Notes under the pieces: generated by a model
What the model saw: only the letters and a program-made list of their open reading frames with translations
Told to the model about the DNA's origin: nothing
The model's database searches: none
Made by a program: the position numbers and the translations under genes
Part shown: positions 43,834-52,616 of the stretch, piece after piece
How positions within the stretch are numbered: position 1 is the stretch's first letter
Layout: each line of letters opens with the position of its first letter
DNA from: Acidobacteriota bacterium
Lineage (GTDB): Bacteria > Acidobacteriota > Blastocatellia > Pyrinomonadales > Pyrinomonadaceae
Direction: 5' to 3'
Assembly (NCBI GenBank): GCA_025463135.1
Contig: JAOAPY010000052.1
Span: forward strand, 119,204 to 183,203
DNA: 64,000 nt

Positions 43834-44352
43834 ATGAATAACGACACCGCCCAGGGAATTCTCTTAATTGTCATCCTGCTTATCTGCCTGGCGCTGATCC
43901 TCGTTCCGTTCGCCTTGTTCTTCGGCTATGTCGTCTTTCAAAGCAGCAAACGAAAACGGATCCGGGAAAGGATGCTCACGACTCATCGTGAACTGGTAGA
44001 CAATCGGCCCTGGCTTCCGGCGCGGTATGCCTCGCAGCCAAGATACGATTCCTGGTTCAAGATCTTTCCCTGGGAAGGCGCGGGCATCCTGGTTTTGGCT
44101 CCGGGAAGCGTTCTTTTTCTCGGCGAAACGAATTCCGGGGCTCCGGTCAACATGCAGTTCGCACCGGCAGTGTCCGCGATCAATTGGATTGGAAAATCTC
44201 CCTTTCCCAACGGCGCAGTCTCGTGGTTCTCCTTCACGATCGCCAACCGCATCGAATACTTCAGTTCGGAAACGGGAGTTTTCGTATTTGGCTCGCATCG
44301 ATCCACGAAAGAGCTGTTCGATGAGTCAAACAAGAGTTTTAGTGGCGGATAG
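43834..44352 (+). CDS. Membrane-anchored protein of unknown function
   Basis: A 172-residue protein with one long hydrophobic N-terminal helix (about residues 7-33, LLIVILLICLALILVPFALF), a basic stop-transfer segment (SSKRKRIRERM), and a soluble domain of about 130 residues. No family was recognised. The second half is beta-rich with FPWEGAGILVLAPGSVLFLGE and YFSSETGVFVFGSHR, which recall PH-like or bPH domains of single-pass bacterial proteins; that is only an impression. It is followed by a family-C repeat and the protease gene on the same strand. Confidence 0.65.
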   Translation: MNNDTAQGILLIVILLICLALILVPFALFFGYVVFQSSKRKRIRERMLTTHRELVDNRPWLPARYASQPRYDSWFKIFPWEGAGILVLAPGSVLFLGETNSGAPVNMQFAPAVSAINWIGKSPFPNGAVSWFSFTIANRIEYFSSETGVFVFGSHRSTKELFDESNKSFSGG

Positions 44353-44360
44353 GAAGACTG

Positions 44361-44417
44361 TTGTAACGCAAACTGTTAGTTTGCGTGGCGTTCGCAAGCG
44401 GGCGGCTTGCGATACAA
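44361..44417. repeat. Family-C element, copy 2
   Basis: Arms 44361-44385 (TTGTAACGCAAACTGTTAG) and 44393-44417 (ending TTGCGATACAA) form the element, which ends 2 bp before the ATG of the protease gene. That start therefore has no independent ribosome site. Confidence 0.65.
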
Positions 44418-44419
44418 AT

Positions 44420-45886
44420 ATGTACCCAGCTTTTAAAAAACCGCATGTTCGCAATAGATTGCTCGCACTCATTCTTTGCGTCATGTTTTCCAGTTTCGCT
44501 TCCCCACGCGCAACTCCACAGGACGCGCTCCCGGATCTGGTACGACGCATCAAACCTTCCGCGGTCGCCATCCAAACCTTTGACAGTCATGGCGAGGCCC
44601 TTTCACGCGGCAGCGGTTTTTTCATCGATACCGATCGCGTAGTCACCAATCGCCATGTGATTGAAAACGCGTACCGCGCCGAGGTGCATTCCTCGACCGG
44701 GACCATCTATCCCGTCAAGGGTGTTTTGGCTGTCGATGCTGAGGGCGACCTGGCCCTCTTGAAGATCGATGCGCCGGCGGGCGTTATTCGTCCCCTTTCG
44801 CTGGAACGAACTTCGCCACAGGAAGGCGAAAGTGTGGTGGTCATCGGCAATCCTTTTGGTTTGGAAGGGAGCGTCACCAACGGGATCGTCTCGGCCGTGC
44901 GCGACATACCGACCTTCGGACGAATCATTCAAATCACCGCCCCAATCTCTCCGGGCTCGAGCGGCAGCCCGGTAGTGAACATGCAGGGTCAGGTACTGGG
45001 CGTCGCCACTTTGCAAATCACCGGTGGACAGAGCATCAATTTTGCGATCCCGTCGGAGAGGATCTCGCAGTTGCAAACGGGCACGTTGACTTCGCTCGGG
45101 GATCTGGTCGCTGCGAGCGGTCGCAACAAGCGCGCCCGCGCAGTGCAGTTCTTTCGCGACGGACTCAGCTTTTTATCAAAGGACGATTGTGAAAAAGCGT
45201 TGCCTTACTTCGAAAAGGCCGTCGACTCCGACAGCAACTATGCCGAAGCGTGGGCGCAGGCGGGCTTTTGCAACGAGAAGCTGGGCCATCACACCGAGGC
45301 CATCGACGCATCGAAGAGAGCAGTTGCGCTTCGCCCCTCAGCCGAATCCTTTTTCAACATCGGTCTCGCCTCTTTCTATTTGAAACTTTACAAAGAGTCC
45401 GCCGATGCTTACCGCCAGGCCATCAAGCTGGAGCCTTACAACGCTGCCGACGCCTACTACGCATTAGGATTGACCTATCGCGATTGGGCCAAGCCCGAAG
45501 AAGAGATCCAGGCGTACAAGCAGGCGATAAAGTTGAAACCGGACTATACCAGCGCCTACGAGAGGCTGGGGGCGCGCTATCTGCGATCCAAAAAATACGC
45601 GGAAGCGGTCGAGGTTTTCAAACAGTTATCAGTCTTAAAGCCCGGCAACGCCAGCGCGCCCAACAATCTGGGCGAGGCATATCTTGAGCTGGGCAAATTG
45701 AATGAAGCACTCGAGGCTTTCAGGCAAGCCATTCGCCTCAAACCTGATTCCGGCCGTGCTTATTACAATCTGGGGAAATGCCTGCTCGCCATGGGCAATC
45801 GAAACGCCGCCATCGAGCAATACAACATCCTCCAAAACATTGATCAGGATTGGGCCGAGAAGTTGGACCAGTTGATCAACCCTTGA
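44420..45886 (+). CDS. Exported trypsin-like serine protease with C-terminal TPRs
   Basis: About 488 residues. After a signal sequence (about 1-33) comes an S1C/HtrA-like protease domain with the full triad His79 (VVTNRHVIE), Asp110 (DAEGDLALLK) and Ser181 (SPGSSGSPVV). Instead of the PDZ domains of HtrA/DegP, the C-terminal half (about 230-480) carries roughly seven TPR units (e.g. AEAWAQAGFCNEKLGHHTEAI). A TPR-equipped protease may be targeted by protein-protein contacts rather than C-terminal peptides. The frame is open upstream to 44027, but that part overlaps the previous gene; ATG 44420 gives the natural signal peptide. Confidence 0.85.
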   Translation: MYPAFKKPHVRNRLLALILCVMFSSFASPRATPQDALPDLVRRIKPSAVAIQTFDSHGEALSRGSGFFIDTDRVVTNRHVIENAYRAEVHSSTGTIYPVKGVLAVDAEGDLALLKIDAPAGVIRPLSLERTSPQEGESVVVIGNPFGLEGSVTNGIVSAVRDIPTFGRIIQITAPISPGSSGSPVVNMQGQVLGVATLQITGGQSINFAIPSERISQLQTGTLTSLGDLVAASGRNKRARAVQFFRDGLSFLSKDDCEKALPYFEKAVDSDSNYAEAWAQAGFCNEKLGHHTEAIDASKRAVALRPSAESFFNIGLASFYLKLYKESADAYRQAIKLEPYNAADAYYALGLTYRDWAKPEEEIQAYKQAIKLKPDYTSAYERLGARYLRSKKYAEAVEVFKQLSVLKPGNASAPNNLGEAYLELGKLNEALEAFRQAIRLKPDSGRAYYNLGKCLLAMGNRNAAIEQYNILQNIDQDWAEKLDQLINP

Positions 45887-45888
45887 GA

Positions 45889-46044
45889 GAAGGTCTTTGG
45901 TCTTTGGTCTTTGGTCTTTGGTTTTGGTTTTGGTACTTCGTTCTTCGTTCCTTTTGGCTTGGCTATCGAGCCTCGATGGGTTGAAATCATCCCTGGGGCA
46001 AGATGAATGACTAATACCAAAGACCCAAGACCAAAGACCTTCCT
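45889..46044. repeat. Convergent-gap heptamer repeats in inverted arrangement
   Basis: Four GGTCTTT heptamers at 45892-45919, then GGTTTT units, are mirrored by ACCAAAGACC-type units at about 46015-46042. They lie between the convergent stops of the protease and lipase genes. They could fold into a long hairpin and act as a two-way terminator. Confidence 0.65.
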
Positions 46045-46048
46045 GATG

Positions 46049-47554
46049 TCATTTCATCGCCTCGTTTACCAGCGCTGTCAGCGCGTTGTCTGCGAGGATC
46101 TTGTTCTTCTGGAGCGCGCCATGCAGGTCGCAGCCAAAAATTGCGTAAGTAAGCGGCAGCGGCGTATCAAACATAGCACCGGTGCGGCGGCTGCCCGCCA
46201 GGTCTTCTCCCAACAATGACCGCCGCGTAACGCGTCCGTCACCGGGCGCATACATCGCTTCTGTTGCCTGTCGTCGGGTGATGCGCTGGCCGGTTGAGGT
46301 GCGATAGTCGCGCGGACGGGTAAGTGTTAACCAACGATTTTGTTTTATGTCCCGCAGGATGATCGGCGCGTTCAGTGTTTCTTCACAGTCTCCACCAATT
46401 GCCAATAGCATCACTGGCGCATCGTCTCCCGGTGGCGAATCCAGGGCAGCGTGGAACAGTTTGGCGCGCCGCAGCACGGCCACCAGATATCCATCGAGAT
46501 CTTCGAGAGATCGCTTGCGCGAGTGAGCACCTTCACTATTCAACCCTGCGGTTTCATAGCGGCGCCGGTACTGAGGATCATTAACCGGCGACCAACCGTA
46601 ACGCTTCCAGGTTTCAGGATCATAGAGGTCAATGGCCAATGGTTGCAGATTCTCGTCAAGGAACTTGACCACATTGCTGTGTGGCAAGAGCTGAAATATC
46701 GCAGGCGCCGTTATCGACTCTTCGGCGGTCAATCTGTTAAGCAGAGGAATGCGCTGGCGTAATCCTTCGGTTATTGAATATCCCTCAATCAGCGTCGTAA
46801 AAGCGTCGGCCGATCCTTCGTTAGGTACTCCCAGCATGATTATTTTGTTGATGTCGGCGGCGCCCGCCCAGTTCGGTTTAGGCTGGCTGCCATCATTGGG
46901 AAGGTCCATGTCGCCGTACATAGCTGCATAGCGGGCAATCAACCCACCCATCGAATGCCCCAGCACATTGAAACGCAAGTCGGGCCGATGCAGCTTCTCT
47001 TTGAGTTGCCGCAGACGAGTGCTGAACAAGCGCGCATTCTCGACATTGTCACGCCGGAAATCGTAGGCAAAAACATAAAAAGTATCCCGGTCTCCGACTT
47101 CCCCGGGATTGTTCCAATCGCCTTCACGGTAGCCACCGAACTTTCTCAGCGACTCGAGCAGATCTCGATACACGTACACCTCGGGCAGGAGGCGGGCCAG
47201 ACGAACAGTCTCAACAATTTTTGTGGCCACGACATCATCGCGGTTATTGGCGAGGTCCGGGGTCATTGGCAAATTGGATCGATCATCGCTCGAACGAAGC
47301 ACGGAGGGCCAGACTACTTCGCCGGTCTTTGAATTGATCAGCTGAGTGCCAAGGACGCCAGGAATAACAATCACCGGTCGCTTGCCGGTTTTGCCGCGCG
47401 CTGAGGCAAAGATTCGCTCCAGATTGGGTGCGTGCCTGGGAGCGATGCAGCCCGCTAACAACGAGGCTGAACAGATCGCGATGAGTAGCGCCACCGCGCT
47501 GGTAAGGCGCGAGGCTCGCGCAGGTTTCGAGTGTGCGGGGGAATAAGTTCGCAA
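46049..47554 (-). CDS. Lipoprotein lecithin:cholesterol acyltransferase-like lipase/esterase
   Basis: A 501-residue alpha/beta hydrolase. The N-terminus carries a lipobox (LLAGC, Cys36), so it should be lipid-anchored. The fold includes VIVIPGVLGTQL (oxyanion region) and nucleophile elbow GHSMGG with Ser201, as in LCAT/PDAT-type acyltransferases and lipases. The catalytic Asp and His are expected in the C-terminal half (an AIGGDCEET block is present) but cannot be fixed by eye. The first codon is TTG, since no ATG gives a signal peptide. Substrate could be phospholipid or other ester; unknown. Confidence 0.82.
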   Translation of the reverse strand: MRTYSPAHSKPARASRLTSAVALLIAICSASLLAGCIAPRHAPNLERIFASARGKTGKRPVIVIPGVLGTQLINSKTGEVVWPSVLRSSDDRSNLPMTPDLANNRDDVVATKIVETVRLARLLPEVYVYRDLLESLRKFGGYREGDWNNPGEVGDRDTFYVFAYDFRRDNVENARLFSTRLRQLKEKLHRPDLRFNVLGHSMGGLIARYAAMYGDMDLPNDGSQPKPNWAGAADINKIIMLGVPNEGSADAFTTLIEGYSITEGLRQRIPLLNRLTAEESITAPAIFQLLPHSNVVKFLDENLQPLAIDLYDPETWKRYGWSPVNDPQYRRRYETAGLNSEGAHSRKRSLEDLDGYLVAVLRRAKLFHAALDSPPGDDAPVMLLAIGGDCEETLNAPIILRDIKQNRWLTLTRPRDYRTSTGQRITRRQATEAMYAPGDGRVTRRSLLGEDLAGSRRTGAMFDTPLPLTYAIFGCDLHGALQKNKILADNALTALVNEAMK

Positions 47555-47592
47555 GGTTTCAACTCGAAGGAATAACAGTCACTGGAATTCTA

Positions 47593-48366
47593 CTAAACTG
47601 TCTGTGTGCCTTTCGGCTCCCATTTGCGATTGATCAAACTGGCAACAAAGCCGGCGCCAAAGCCGTTGTCGATGTTGACAACCGTGACATTCGACGAACA
47701 GGAATTGAGCATTCCCAGCAAAGCCGCGATGCCTCCAAAGGATGCGCCATAGCCGATACTGGTGGGTACCGCGACAACCGGCACGCTCACCAGTCCACCC
47801 ACCACGGACGGCAGCGCACCTTCCATACCGGCGGCGACAATGATCACCCGCGCGCCCTGAAGCAAAGCTCGCTCAGCCAGCACCCGATGAATGCCGGCAA
47901 CGCCAACGTCCCAAATCCGCTGGACTCTGTTGCCCATCGCTTCAGCCGTTAAGGCTGCTTCTTCAGCTATCGGAATATCGCTGGTGCCCGCGGTTACTAC
48001 GGCAATCGTGCCAACTCCCAGTTCGGTTCGATCACGTTGAATTCTGATCAAGCGCGCGGTGGCATGCCACTCGGCATCGGTGGCGACGTTTCGGACTTCA
48101 CCAAAAGCTCCTTCGTCAGTGTGCGTGACCAGAACATTGGGAGAGCGTTGCACCAACCGCTCGACAATCCCTACTAACTGCGCGCGCGTTTTGCCGGCGC
48201 CGAACACTACTTCAGGAAATCCCTGGCGCGTGGCCCTCGCATGATCGACGCGCGCGTAGCCAATGTCTTCATAATGCAGGTTCTTTATCTGGGTGGCCGC
48301 GTCGTCGGTTTCCAACTCACCACGTTTGTAAGCTGACAACAGTCGTTCGAGTTCTGTTAGGTCCAT
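47593..48366 (-). CDS. larB: Nickel-pincer cofactor biosynthesis protein LarB
   Basis: A 257-residue AIR-carboxylase-like enzyme. LarB carboxylates and hydrolyses nicotinic acid adenine dinucleotide, giving the pyridinium-3,5-dicarboxylate precursor of the nickel-pincer cofactor of lactate racemase-type enzymes. The N-terminal helix and [21 protein letters not shown] are characteristic. The PurE-like core has [15 protein letters not shown] and the [19 protein letters not shown] catalytic block. Its C-terminus has [10 protein letters not shown]. larC and larE are not nearby, which makes this an isolated larB. It is divergent from ubiX across a family-C element. Confidence 0.93.
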   Translation of the reverse strand: MDLTELERLLSAYKRGELETDDAATQIKNLHYEDIGYARVDHARATRQGFPEVVFGAGKTRAQLVGIVERLVQRSPNVLVTHTDEGAFGEVRNVATDAEWHATARLIRIQRDRTELGVGTIAVVTAGTSDIPIAEEAALTAEAMGNRVQRIWDVGVAGIHRVLAERALLQGARVIIVAAGMEGALPSVVGGLVSVPVVAVPTSIGYGASFGGIAALLGMLNSCSSNVTVVNIDNGFGAGFVASLINRKWEPKGTQTV

Positions 48367-48419
48367 GTGGGCTTAGTATGCCGCGCATGGCCGCTGAATG
48401 TCACGAGAGTGGTAATAAT

Positions 48420-48491
48420 TTGTAAGGCAAACTATTAGTCTGCGATCCCTAAGTGGCATTCAACGCCGGCGCAAGCTGTCTGCATTCGCTA
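48420..48491. repeat. Family-C element, copy 3
   Basis: Left arm 48420-48444 (TTGTAAGGCAAACTATTAG), inner AGTGGCATTCAACGC and right arm 48470-48491 match copy 1 along the whole length. It sits in the larB-ubiX divergent gap. Confidence 0.7.
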
Positions 48492-48553
48492 CCTATCGGG
48501 ACCTCACTTGCGATTGCTCAAGCTGCCAAGTAAGATTCGGTCATTCAGTCAAG

Positions 48554-49195
48554 ATGGAATTCACAGTAGCAATTACCGGCGCCTCGGGTTCGATCTACGC
48601 GTACCGGACACTCGTCCACCTGGCAGCGAGTGGCGTCGTGGAACGTATCAACCTGATCCTCTCAGCGTCGGCGGAAACCGTGGCCCGAGTCGAGCTTGGT
48701 GAAGATCTGCGTGGCTGTGACGCCGTCAGAATTAACGAGTGGCTCGGCCTGCCCCCCGAATCCAAACTGATCCAGTTGCAGCGACTTGATAACCTGGCGG
48801 CCAGACCGGCGTCCGGTTCCCATCGACAAGAGGGAATGGTCGTGGTGCCGTGTTCCATGGGCACGCTGGGCGCGATTGCGTCCGGGCTTAGCACCAATCT
48901 CATTCATCGCGCCGCGGATGTGACGCTCAAGGAAGGGCGGCGGCTGGTGTTGGTGCCAAGAGAGTCGCCGCTGAACATTATTCATCTGGAAAACATGTTG
49001 CGCCTGGCCCGCGCCGGCGCCCACATCATTCCCGCAAGTCCTGGTTTCTATCATCGTCCGGAAACTATTGAGGAACTGGTGGAACATATGGTCTTTCGCA
49101 TTCTCGATCACCTTGGCGTGCCTCACTCAGACGCGACCAGGTGGAAGGGCATTACGAAACAGTCTCAGGAATTGGTTCCTGAAAAAGACGAGTAG
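48554..49195 (+). CDS. ubiX: Flavin prenyltransferase UbiX-like
   Basis: A 213-residue flavoprotein of the UbiX/Pad1 family, which prenylates FMN to make the prFMN cofactor for UbiD decarboxylases. FMN-binding segments VAITGASGSIYA (N-terminus), VVVPCSMGTLGAIASG and the RLVLVPRESPLNIIHLENM block are all present. It opens a four-gene run with mqnP, mqnE and mqnD. In futalosine-pathway genomes a UbiX/UbiD-type pair is proposed to decarboxylate 1,4-dihydroxy-6-naphthoate-derived intermediates after MqnP. No ubiD homologue is in the window. The gap to the next gene is 10 bp. Confidence 0.92.
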   Translation: MEFTVAITGASGSIYAYRTLVHLAASGVVERINLILSASAETVARVELGEDLRGCDAVRINEWLGLPPESKLIQLQRLDNLAARPASGSHRQEGMVVVPCSMGTLGAIASGLSTNLIHRAADVTLKEGRRLVLVPRESPLNIIHLENMLRLARAGAHIIPASPGFYHRPETIEELVEHMVFRILDHLGVPHSDATRWKGITKQSQELVPEKDE

Positions 49196-49205
49196 GCGGG
49201 TCTAA

Positions 49206-50084
49206 GTGTCAACCACCCTGCGAAATGTCCGGCTCACGCTCGATATGATCAAGATCGAGCATACGCTTTTTGCACTGCCCTTCGCTTTTCTCGGCGCGGT
49301 GCTCGCGGCGAATGGGCTGCCTTCAATTTCGCAGGTGTTTTGGATCTCAATGGCGATGGTCGGCGCCCGCTCGACGGCGATGGCGTTCAATCGCATTACT
49401 GATCGCCAATTCGATGCGCGGAACCCGCGCACACAAGGCAGAGCGATTCCGGCCGGCCTCCTGTCAGTTGGTTTTGTTTGGGCATTCACAATTGTGGCGG
49501 CGACGATTTTTCTGGTGGCTGCGGCGATGTTGAATCGATTGACATTGCTACTGGCGCCTGTAGCGCTTGCGAGTGTGTTGCTTTACTCGTTCACCAAGCG
49601 TTGGACCTTACTTTCGCACATCGTGCTCGGTTGGTGCCTGGCGATCGCGCCGACGGGAGCATGGATAGCGGTTCGCGGTACATTAGATCGTTCGCTACCG
49701 CTGCTTTTGTCCCTTGTCGTACTCCTGTGGACGGCCGGTTTCGATGTCCTTTACTCCTGCCAGGATTTCGAAATTGATCGCCGCGAGGGACTACGATCGA
49801 TTCCGGCGCGATTCGGAGTGGTGCGGTCGCTGTGGATTGCGCGCGCCTTGCACGTGGGAGCATTCGCTGCATTGGTTGCGCTATACTGGTACGTGCAACT
49901 CGGTCCGCTGGCGCTCGTCGGTGTTGTAATGACCGGAGTTTTGTTGATCTACCAACATACGTTGGTGCGTGCCGATGATTTGAGCCGTTTGAACGCAGCC
50001 TTTTTTACCACGAACGCTTTTGTGAGCGTGATTCTGTTTATTACGTTTGGTGGAGCAGTACTAATTCATCTGAGATTCAACTAG
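49206..50084 (+). CDS. mqnP: UbiA-family polyprenyltransferase (MqnP)
   Basis: A 292-residue membrane prenyltransferase with about eight helices. It attaches the polyprenyl tail to the naphthoate headgroup in menaquinone synthesis. The two Asp-rich diphosphate/Mg sites are visible: [16 protein letters not shown] (first) and [13 protein letters not shown] (second). The early [13 protein letters not shown] is typical of the MqnP/4-hydroxybenzoate-type clade. It starts with GTG 49206, 10 bp after ubiX, and ends 4 bp before mqnE, so it is clearly operonic. Genomic partners favour MqnP over UbiA of ubiquinone synthesis. Confidence 0.92.
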   Translation: MSTTLRNVRLTLDMIKIEHTLFALPFAFLGAVLAANGLPSISQVFWISMAMVGARSTAMAFNRITDRQFDARNPRTQGRAIPAGLLSVGFVWAFTIVAATIFLVAAAMLNRLTLLLAPVALASVLLYSFTKRWTLLSHIVLGWCLAIAPTGAWIAVRGTLDRSLPLLLSLVVLLWTAGFDVLYSCQDFEIDRREGLRSIPARFGVVRSLWIARALHVGAFAALVALYWYVQLGPLALVGVVMTGVLLIYQHTLVRADDLSRLNAAFFTTNAFVSVILFITFGGAVLIHLRFN

Positions 50085-50088
50085 TTTC

Positions 50089-51204
50089 ATGCAATTTTCA
50101 CACGATCCAAAGCTCATTGACATCGCCGTCAAAGTTAACGCCGGCGATCGTCTTTCATTCGCAGATGCGGTTGCACTATTTGCCACGGACGACCTGCCGG
50201 CGTTGGGGAAACTCGCCGATCTTGTCCGCCGACAAAAGCATGGGCGCGTCACCTACTTCAATGTTAACCGGCATCTGAATCCGACCAACATCTGCTATGC
50301 CGACTGCAAATTCTGCGGTTTTTATCGCACGCCGCGGCAACCCGGCGCTTATACGCACAACCTCGAGGAAAGCCTGACGTTGGCCGGTCGCGCCGTGCGG
50401 GAGGGCGCCACCGAACTCCACATAACCGGTGGCCTAAACACCAAACTACCCTTCAGCTACTTCACGGAACTGCTTTCGTCACTTAAGAGCCATTATCCGC
50501 AGTTGCATTTGAAGGCATTCACGATGGTTGAGCTGGACCACTTTGCCCATTTCTACAAAATGGATGACGCCGAAGTGATTCAGCAATTGATTCAGGCGGG
50601 ATTGGATTCCTGTCCCGGCGGCGGCGCCGAAATTTTTCGTGAGCCTACGCGCTCGATGATATGCGCTCATAAATGCGATGCCGATCGTTGGTTGGACCTG
50701 TCGGGCAAGGTGCATGCGGCTGGGCTCAGAACCAACGCCACAATGCTGTACGGCCACATTGAATCAATTGAAGATCGGGTGGACCATCTTATTCGCTTGC
50801 GCGACCAACAGGATAAATCGGGTGGCTTCCAGTGCTTTATTCCGCTCGCGTTTTACCCGCCGGATACACAGCTCGCGCACTTGCCGGGCCCTTCCGGAGT
50901 CGACTCGCTGAAAACGATCGCCGTGTCGCGATTGATGCTCGACAACTTTGATCATGTCAAGGCCTATTGGGTCATGCTGGGAAAACGACTGGCGCAGATC
51001 GCCTTGCATTACGGAGCGAATGATCTCGATGGCACAATCACCGAAGGCGGCGAGCTTACTGAGAGTTATTCAGTAGAAAGCAATAACGAAGTGAAGATGA
51101 GCAATAACGAGATTATCGCGTTGATCGAAGAGGCCGGCTTTGAGGCGGTCGAGCGCGATACTCTCTACAATCGCCTGGAGCGACCAAGCGTGAGTTTCGC
51201 TTGA
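50089..51204 (+). CDS. mqnE: Aminofutalosine synthase MqnE
   Basis: A 371-residue radical SAM enzyme that joins SAM-derived adenosyl radical to 3-(1-carboxyvinyloxy)benzoate to give aminofutalosine, an early step of the futalosine menaquinone pathway. The [4Fe-4S] motif is C-x3-C-x2-C (Cys69, Cys73, Cys76, in CYADCKFC). The [12 protein letters not shown] and [10 protein letters not shown] segments are characteristic of MqnE/MqnC/CofH-type enzymes, and [20 protein letters not shown] near the C-terminus is family-typical. ATG lies 4 bp after the mqnP stop. Confidence 0.94.
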   Translation: MQFSHDPKLIDIAVKVNAGDRLSFADAVALFATDDLPALGKLADLVRRQKHGRVTYFNVNRHLNPTNICYADCKFCGFYRTPRQPGAYTHNLEESLTLAGRAVREGATELHITGGLNTKLPFSYFTELLSSLKSHYPQLHLKAFTMVELDHFAHFYKMDDAEVIQQLIQAGLDSCPGGGAEIFREPTRSMICAHKCDADRWLDLSGKVHAAGLRTNATMLYGHIESIEDRVDHLIRLRDQQDKSGGFQCFIPLAFYPPDTQLAHLPGPSGVDSLKTIAVSRLMLDNFDHVKAYWVMLGKRLAQIALHYGANDLDGTITEGGELTESYSVESNNEVKMSNNEIIALIEEAGFEAVERDTLYNRLERPSVSFA

Positions 51205-51251
51205 GCTGGTTCCGGGTACTACAAAGACTCGCCGAGTAGTTCAGGTCTAAA

Positions 51252-52112
51252 ATGCATTCCGCAAAAACGAAACCCGAAAAAAGAACAATCACGGTGGCGC
51301 ACTCTCCGGATTCGGATGACGCCTTCATGTTTTATGCGCTGGCCACAAACAAGCTGGACACGAAACAAATTCAGTTTGAACACGTGCTGCAAGACATTCA
51401 GACTCTCAATGAAGAGGCTAAGCGCGGCACCTATGAAGTAACGGCCATCAGTTTTCACGCCTACGCCTATGTAGCCGATAAGTATTCTCTGCTGCCGCAC
51501 GGAGCGTCCATCGGTGACAACTATGGCCCGGTGCTGGTTTCGCGACAGCCCACGTCACCCACGGAGATTCCCAACCTGAAGATCGCTGTGCCTGGCACGC
51601 TAACCAGCGCCTTCCTTGCGCTTCGAATTTACTGCCCCGATATTCGCTATGAAGTTGTGCCTTTCGATCAGATCATCGAGGCAGTCGAAAGCGGCAGCTG
51701 TGATGCGGGGTTACTCATCCACGAAGGCCAGCTTTTCTATGAGGCCATGGGTCTTCACAAGATTCTCGACCTCGGTGAATGGTGGCACGAGACAACGGGT
51801 CTGCCGTTACCGATGGGTGGTAATGCGATCCGGCGTGATCTTTCGCCTGCTATTACCAAACAGGTTTCGCAGTATCTTCGCGACAGCATCAACTATTCCC
51901 TGGACCATCGGGAAGATGCCCTGCAATATGCCATGCAATTCGCAAGAGACATGGATCCTGAATTGGCGGATCGTTTTGTGGCGATGTGGGTCAACGAGCG
52001 CACGCTCGATTACGGGGAGCGTGGCCGCGAGGCTGTGCGCAGATTATTGGCCGACGGCGTTGCCGCGGGAATCATCCCGCACTCGGTAGAAGTTGAGTTT
52101 GTTGACGAGTAA
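51252..52112 (+). CDS. mqnD: 1,4-dihydroxy-6-naphthoate synthase MqnD
   Basis: A 286-residue periplasmic-binding-protein-fold enzyme that converts cyclic dehypoxanthinyl futalosine to 1,4-dihydroxy-6-naphthoate. The N-terminal [17 protein letters not shown], the [16 protein letters not shown] block and the [16 protein letters not shown] segment with the conserved His are diagnostic. It ends the ubiX-mqnP-mqnE-mqnD run after a 47-bp gap. mqnA, mqnB and mqnC are not in the window, so the rest of the pathway must lie elsewhere. Confidence 0.94.
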   Translation: MHSAKTKPEKRTITVAHSPDSDDAFMFYALATNKLDTKQIQFEHVLQDIQTLNEEAKRGTYEVTAISFHAYAYVADKYSLLPHGASIGDNYGPVLVSRQPTSPTEIPNLKIAVPGTLTSAFLALRIYCPDIRYEVVPFDQIIEAVESGSCDAGLLIHEGQLFYEAMGLHKILDLGEWWHETTGLPLPMGGNAIRRDLSPAITKQVSQYLRDSINYSLDHREDALQYAMQFARDMDPELADRFVAMWVNERTLDYGERGREAVRRLLADGVAAGIIPHSVEVEFVDE

Positions 52113-52140
52113 AACTGTTGAGTGTGAAGCAAAGCTGGGG

Positions 52141-52201
52141 TGTGCGCGGTGACCTATTGTTGCCGTTCTGCCCAGAAGGAACAGCAAGATCACCGCGCAC
52201 A
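52141..52201. terminator. 12-bp stem-loop after mqnD
   Basis: A perfect 12-bp outer stem with a branched interior follows the mqnD stop. It lacks a T-tract on the plus strand, so it may stabilise the 3' end of the menaquinone operon or be part of a structured RNA. It was compared with SRP RNA and did not fit. Confidence 0.4.
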
Positions 52202-52470
52202 TCGTCGGCTGCAAGGCGTTCTATTCAAGCCCCTCCCATGAGCTTGATTCGACGTTCCATCCCTTGGAAACACGCTTCGTGCCGTTTTACCGGCGCTTGC
52301 GCTTTACAGGTTCACCGGGATTAGGAACGCCGCCTTTAGTCGACGTGAGGACCTGGTACCGAGAAGTCTTAAGTTCCCCAGGTGGTGCTCCTTTTAACCT
52401 CCCTCAATTCAGCGGCCAATTAGCAAGAAATGTACTTGAAAGAAGATTTGAGCACACGGTAACAGGTTGA
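52153..52470 (+). pseudogene. Possible relic coding frame
   Basis: About 105 codons are open with protein-like composition (segments ETRFVPFYRRLRFTGSPG and RTWYREVLSSPGGAPFNLPQ) and end at TGA 52468-52470. There is no ATG/GTG start with a ribosome site; the first usable codon is the TTG at 52264. It was not recognised as any family. It could be a decayed gene or chance. Confidence 0.25.
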
Positions 52471-52616
52471 ACAACGGGCACGTTACACCATTTGCAACAG
52501 AGTTTGCAAGGAAAATGTTCGCGCTGGGAAAATTCTCAAAACCTGATTGCGGGAGTTCTGCATCCAATGGGTTTTAGTGGTGATTTTGGCTTGTAAAAAG
52601 GAAGTTGGGGAATTGT

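Larger units (their letters stand above)
52113..52616. other. Intergenic region with 12-bp stem-loop and relic-like frame
   Basis: A perfect 12-bp stem (TGTGCGCGGTGA ... TCACCGCGCACA, about 52141-52201) encloses a smaller hairpin and starts 28 bp after mqnD. A second long potential stem joins GGCGTTC (about 52215) with GAACGCC (about 52326). A roughly 105-codon open frame without a normal start also crosses this region. Confidence 0.45.

Noticed and set aside
44027..44419. N-terminal extension of the TPR protease
   Set aside because: It overlaps the preceding gene in another frame and a family-C repeat; the signal peptide begins at 44420.
52141..52201. Signal recognition particle RNA candidate
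   Set aside because: AGAAGGAACAGC loosely recalls the SRP loop, but the GGAA-type tetraloop and the asymmetric-loop sequence do not match.
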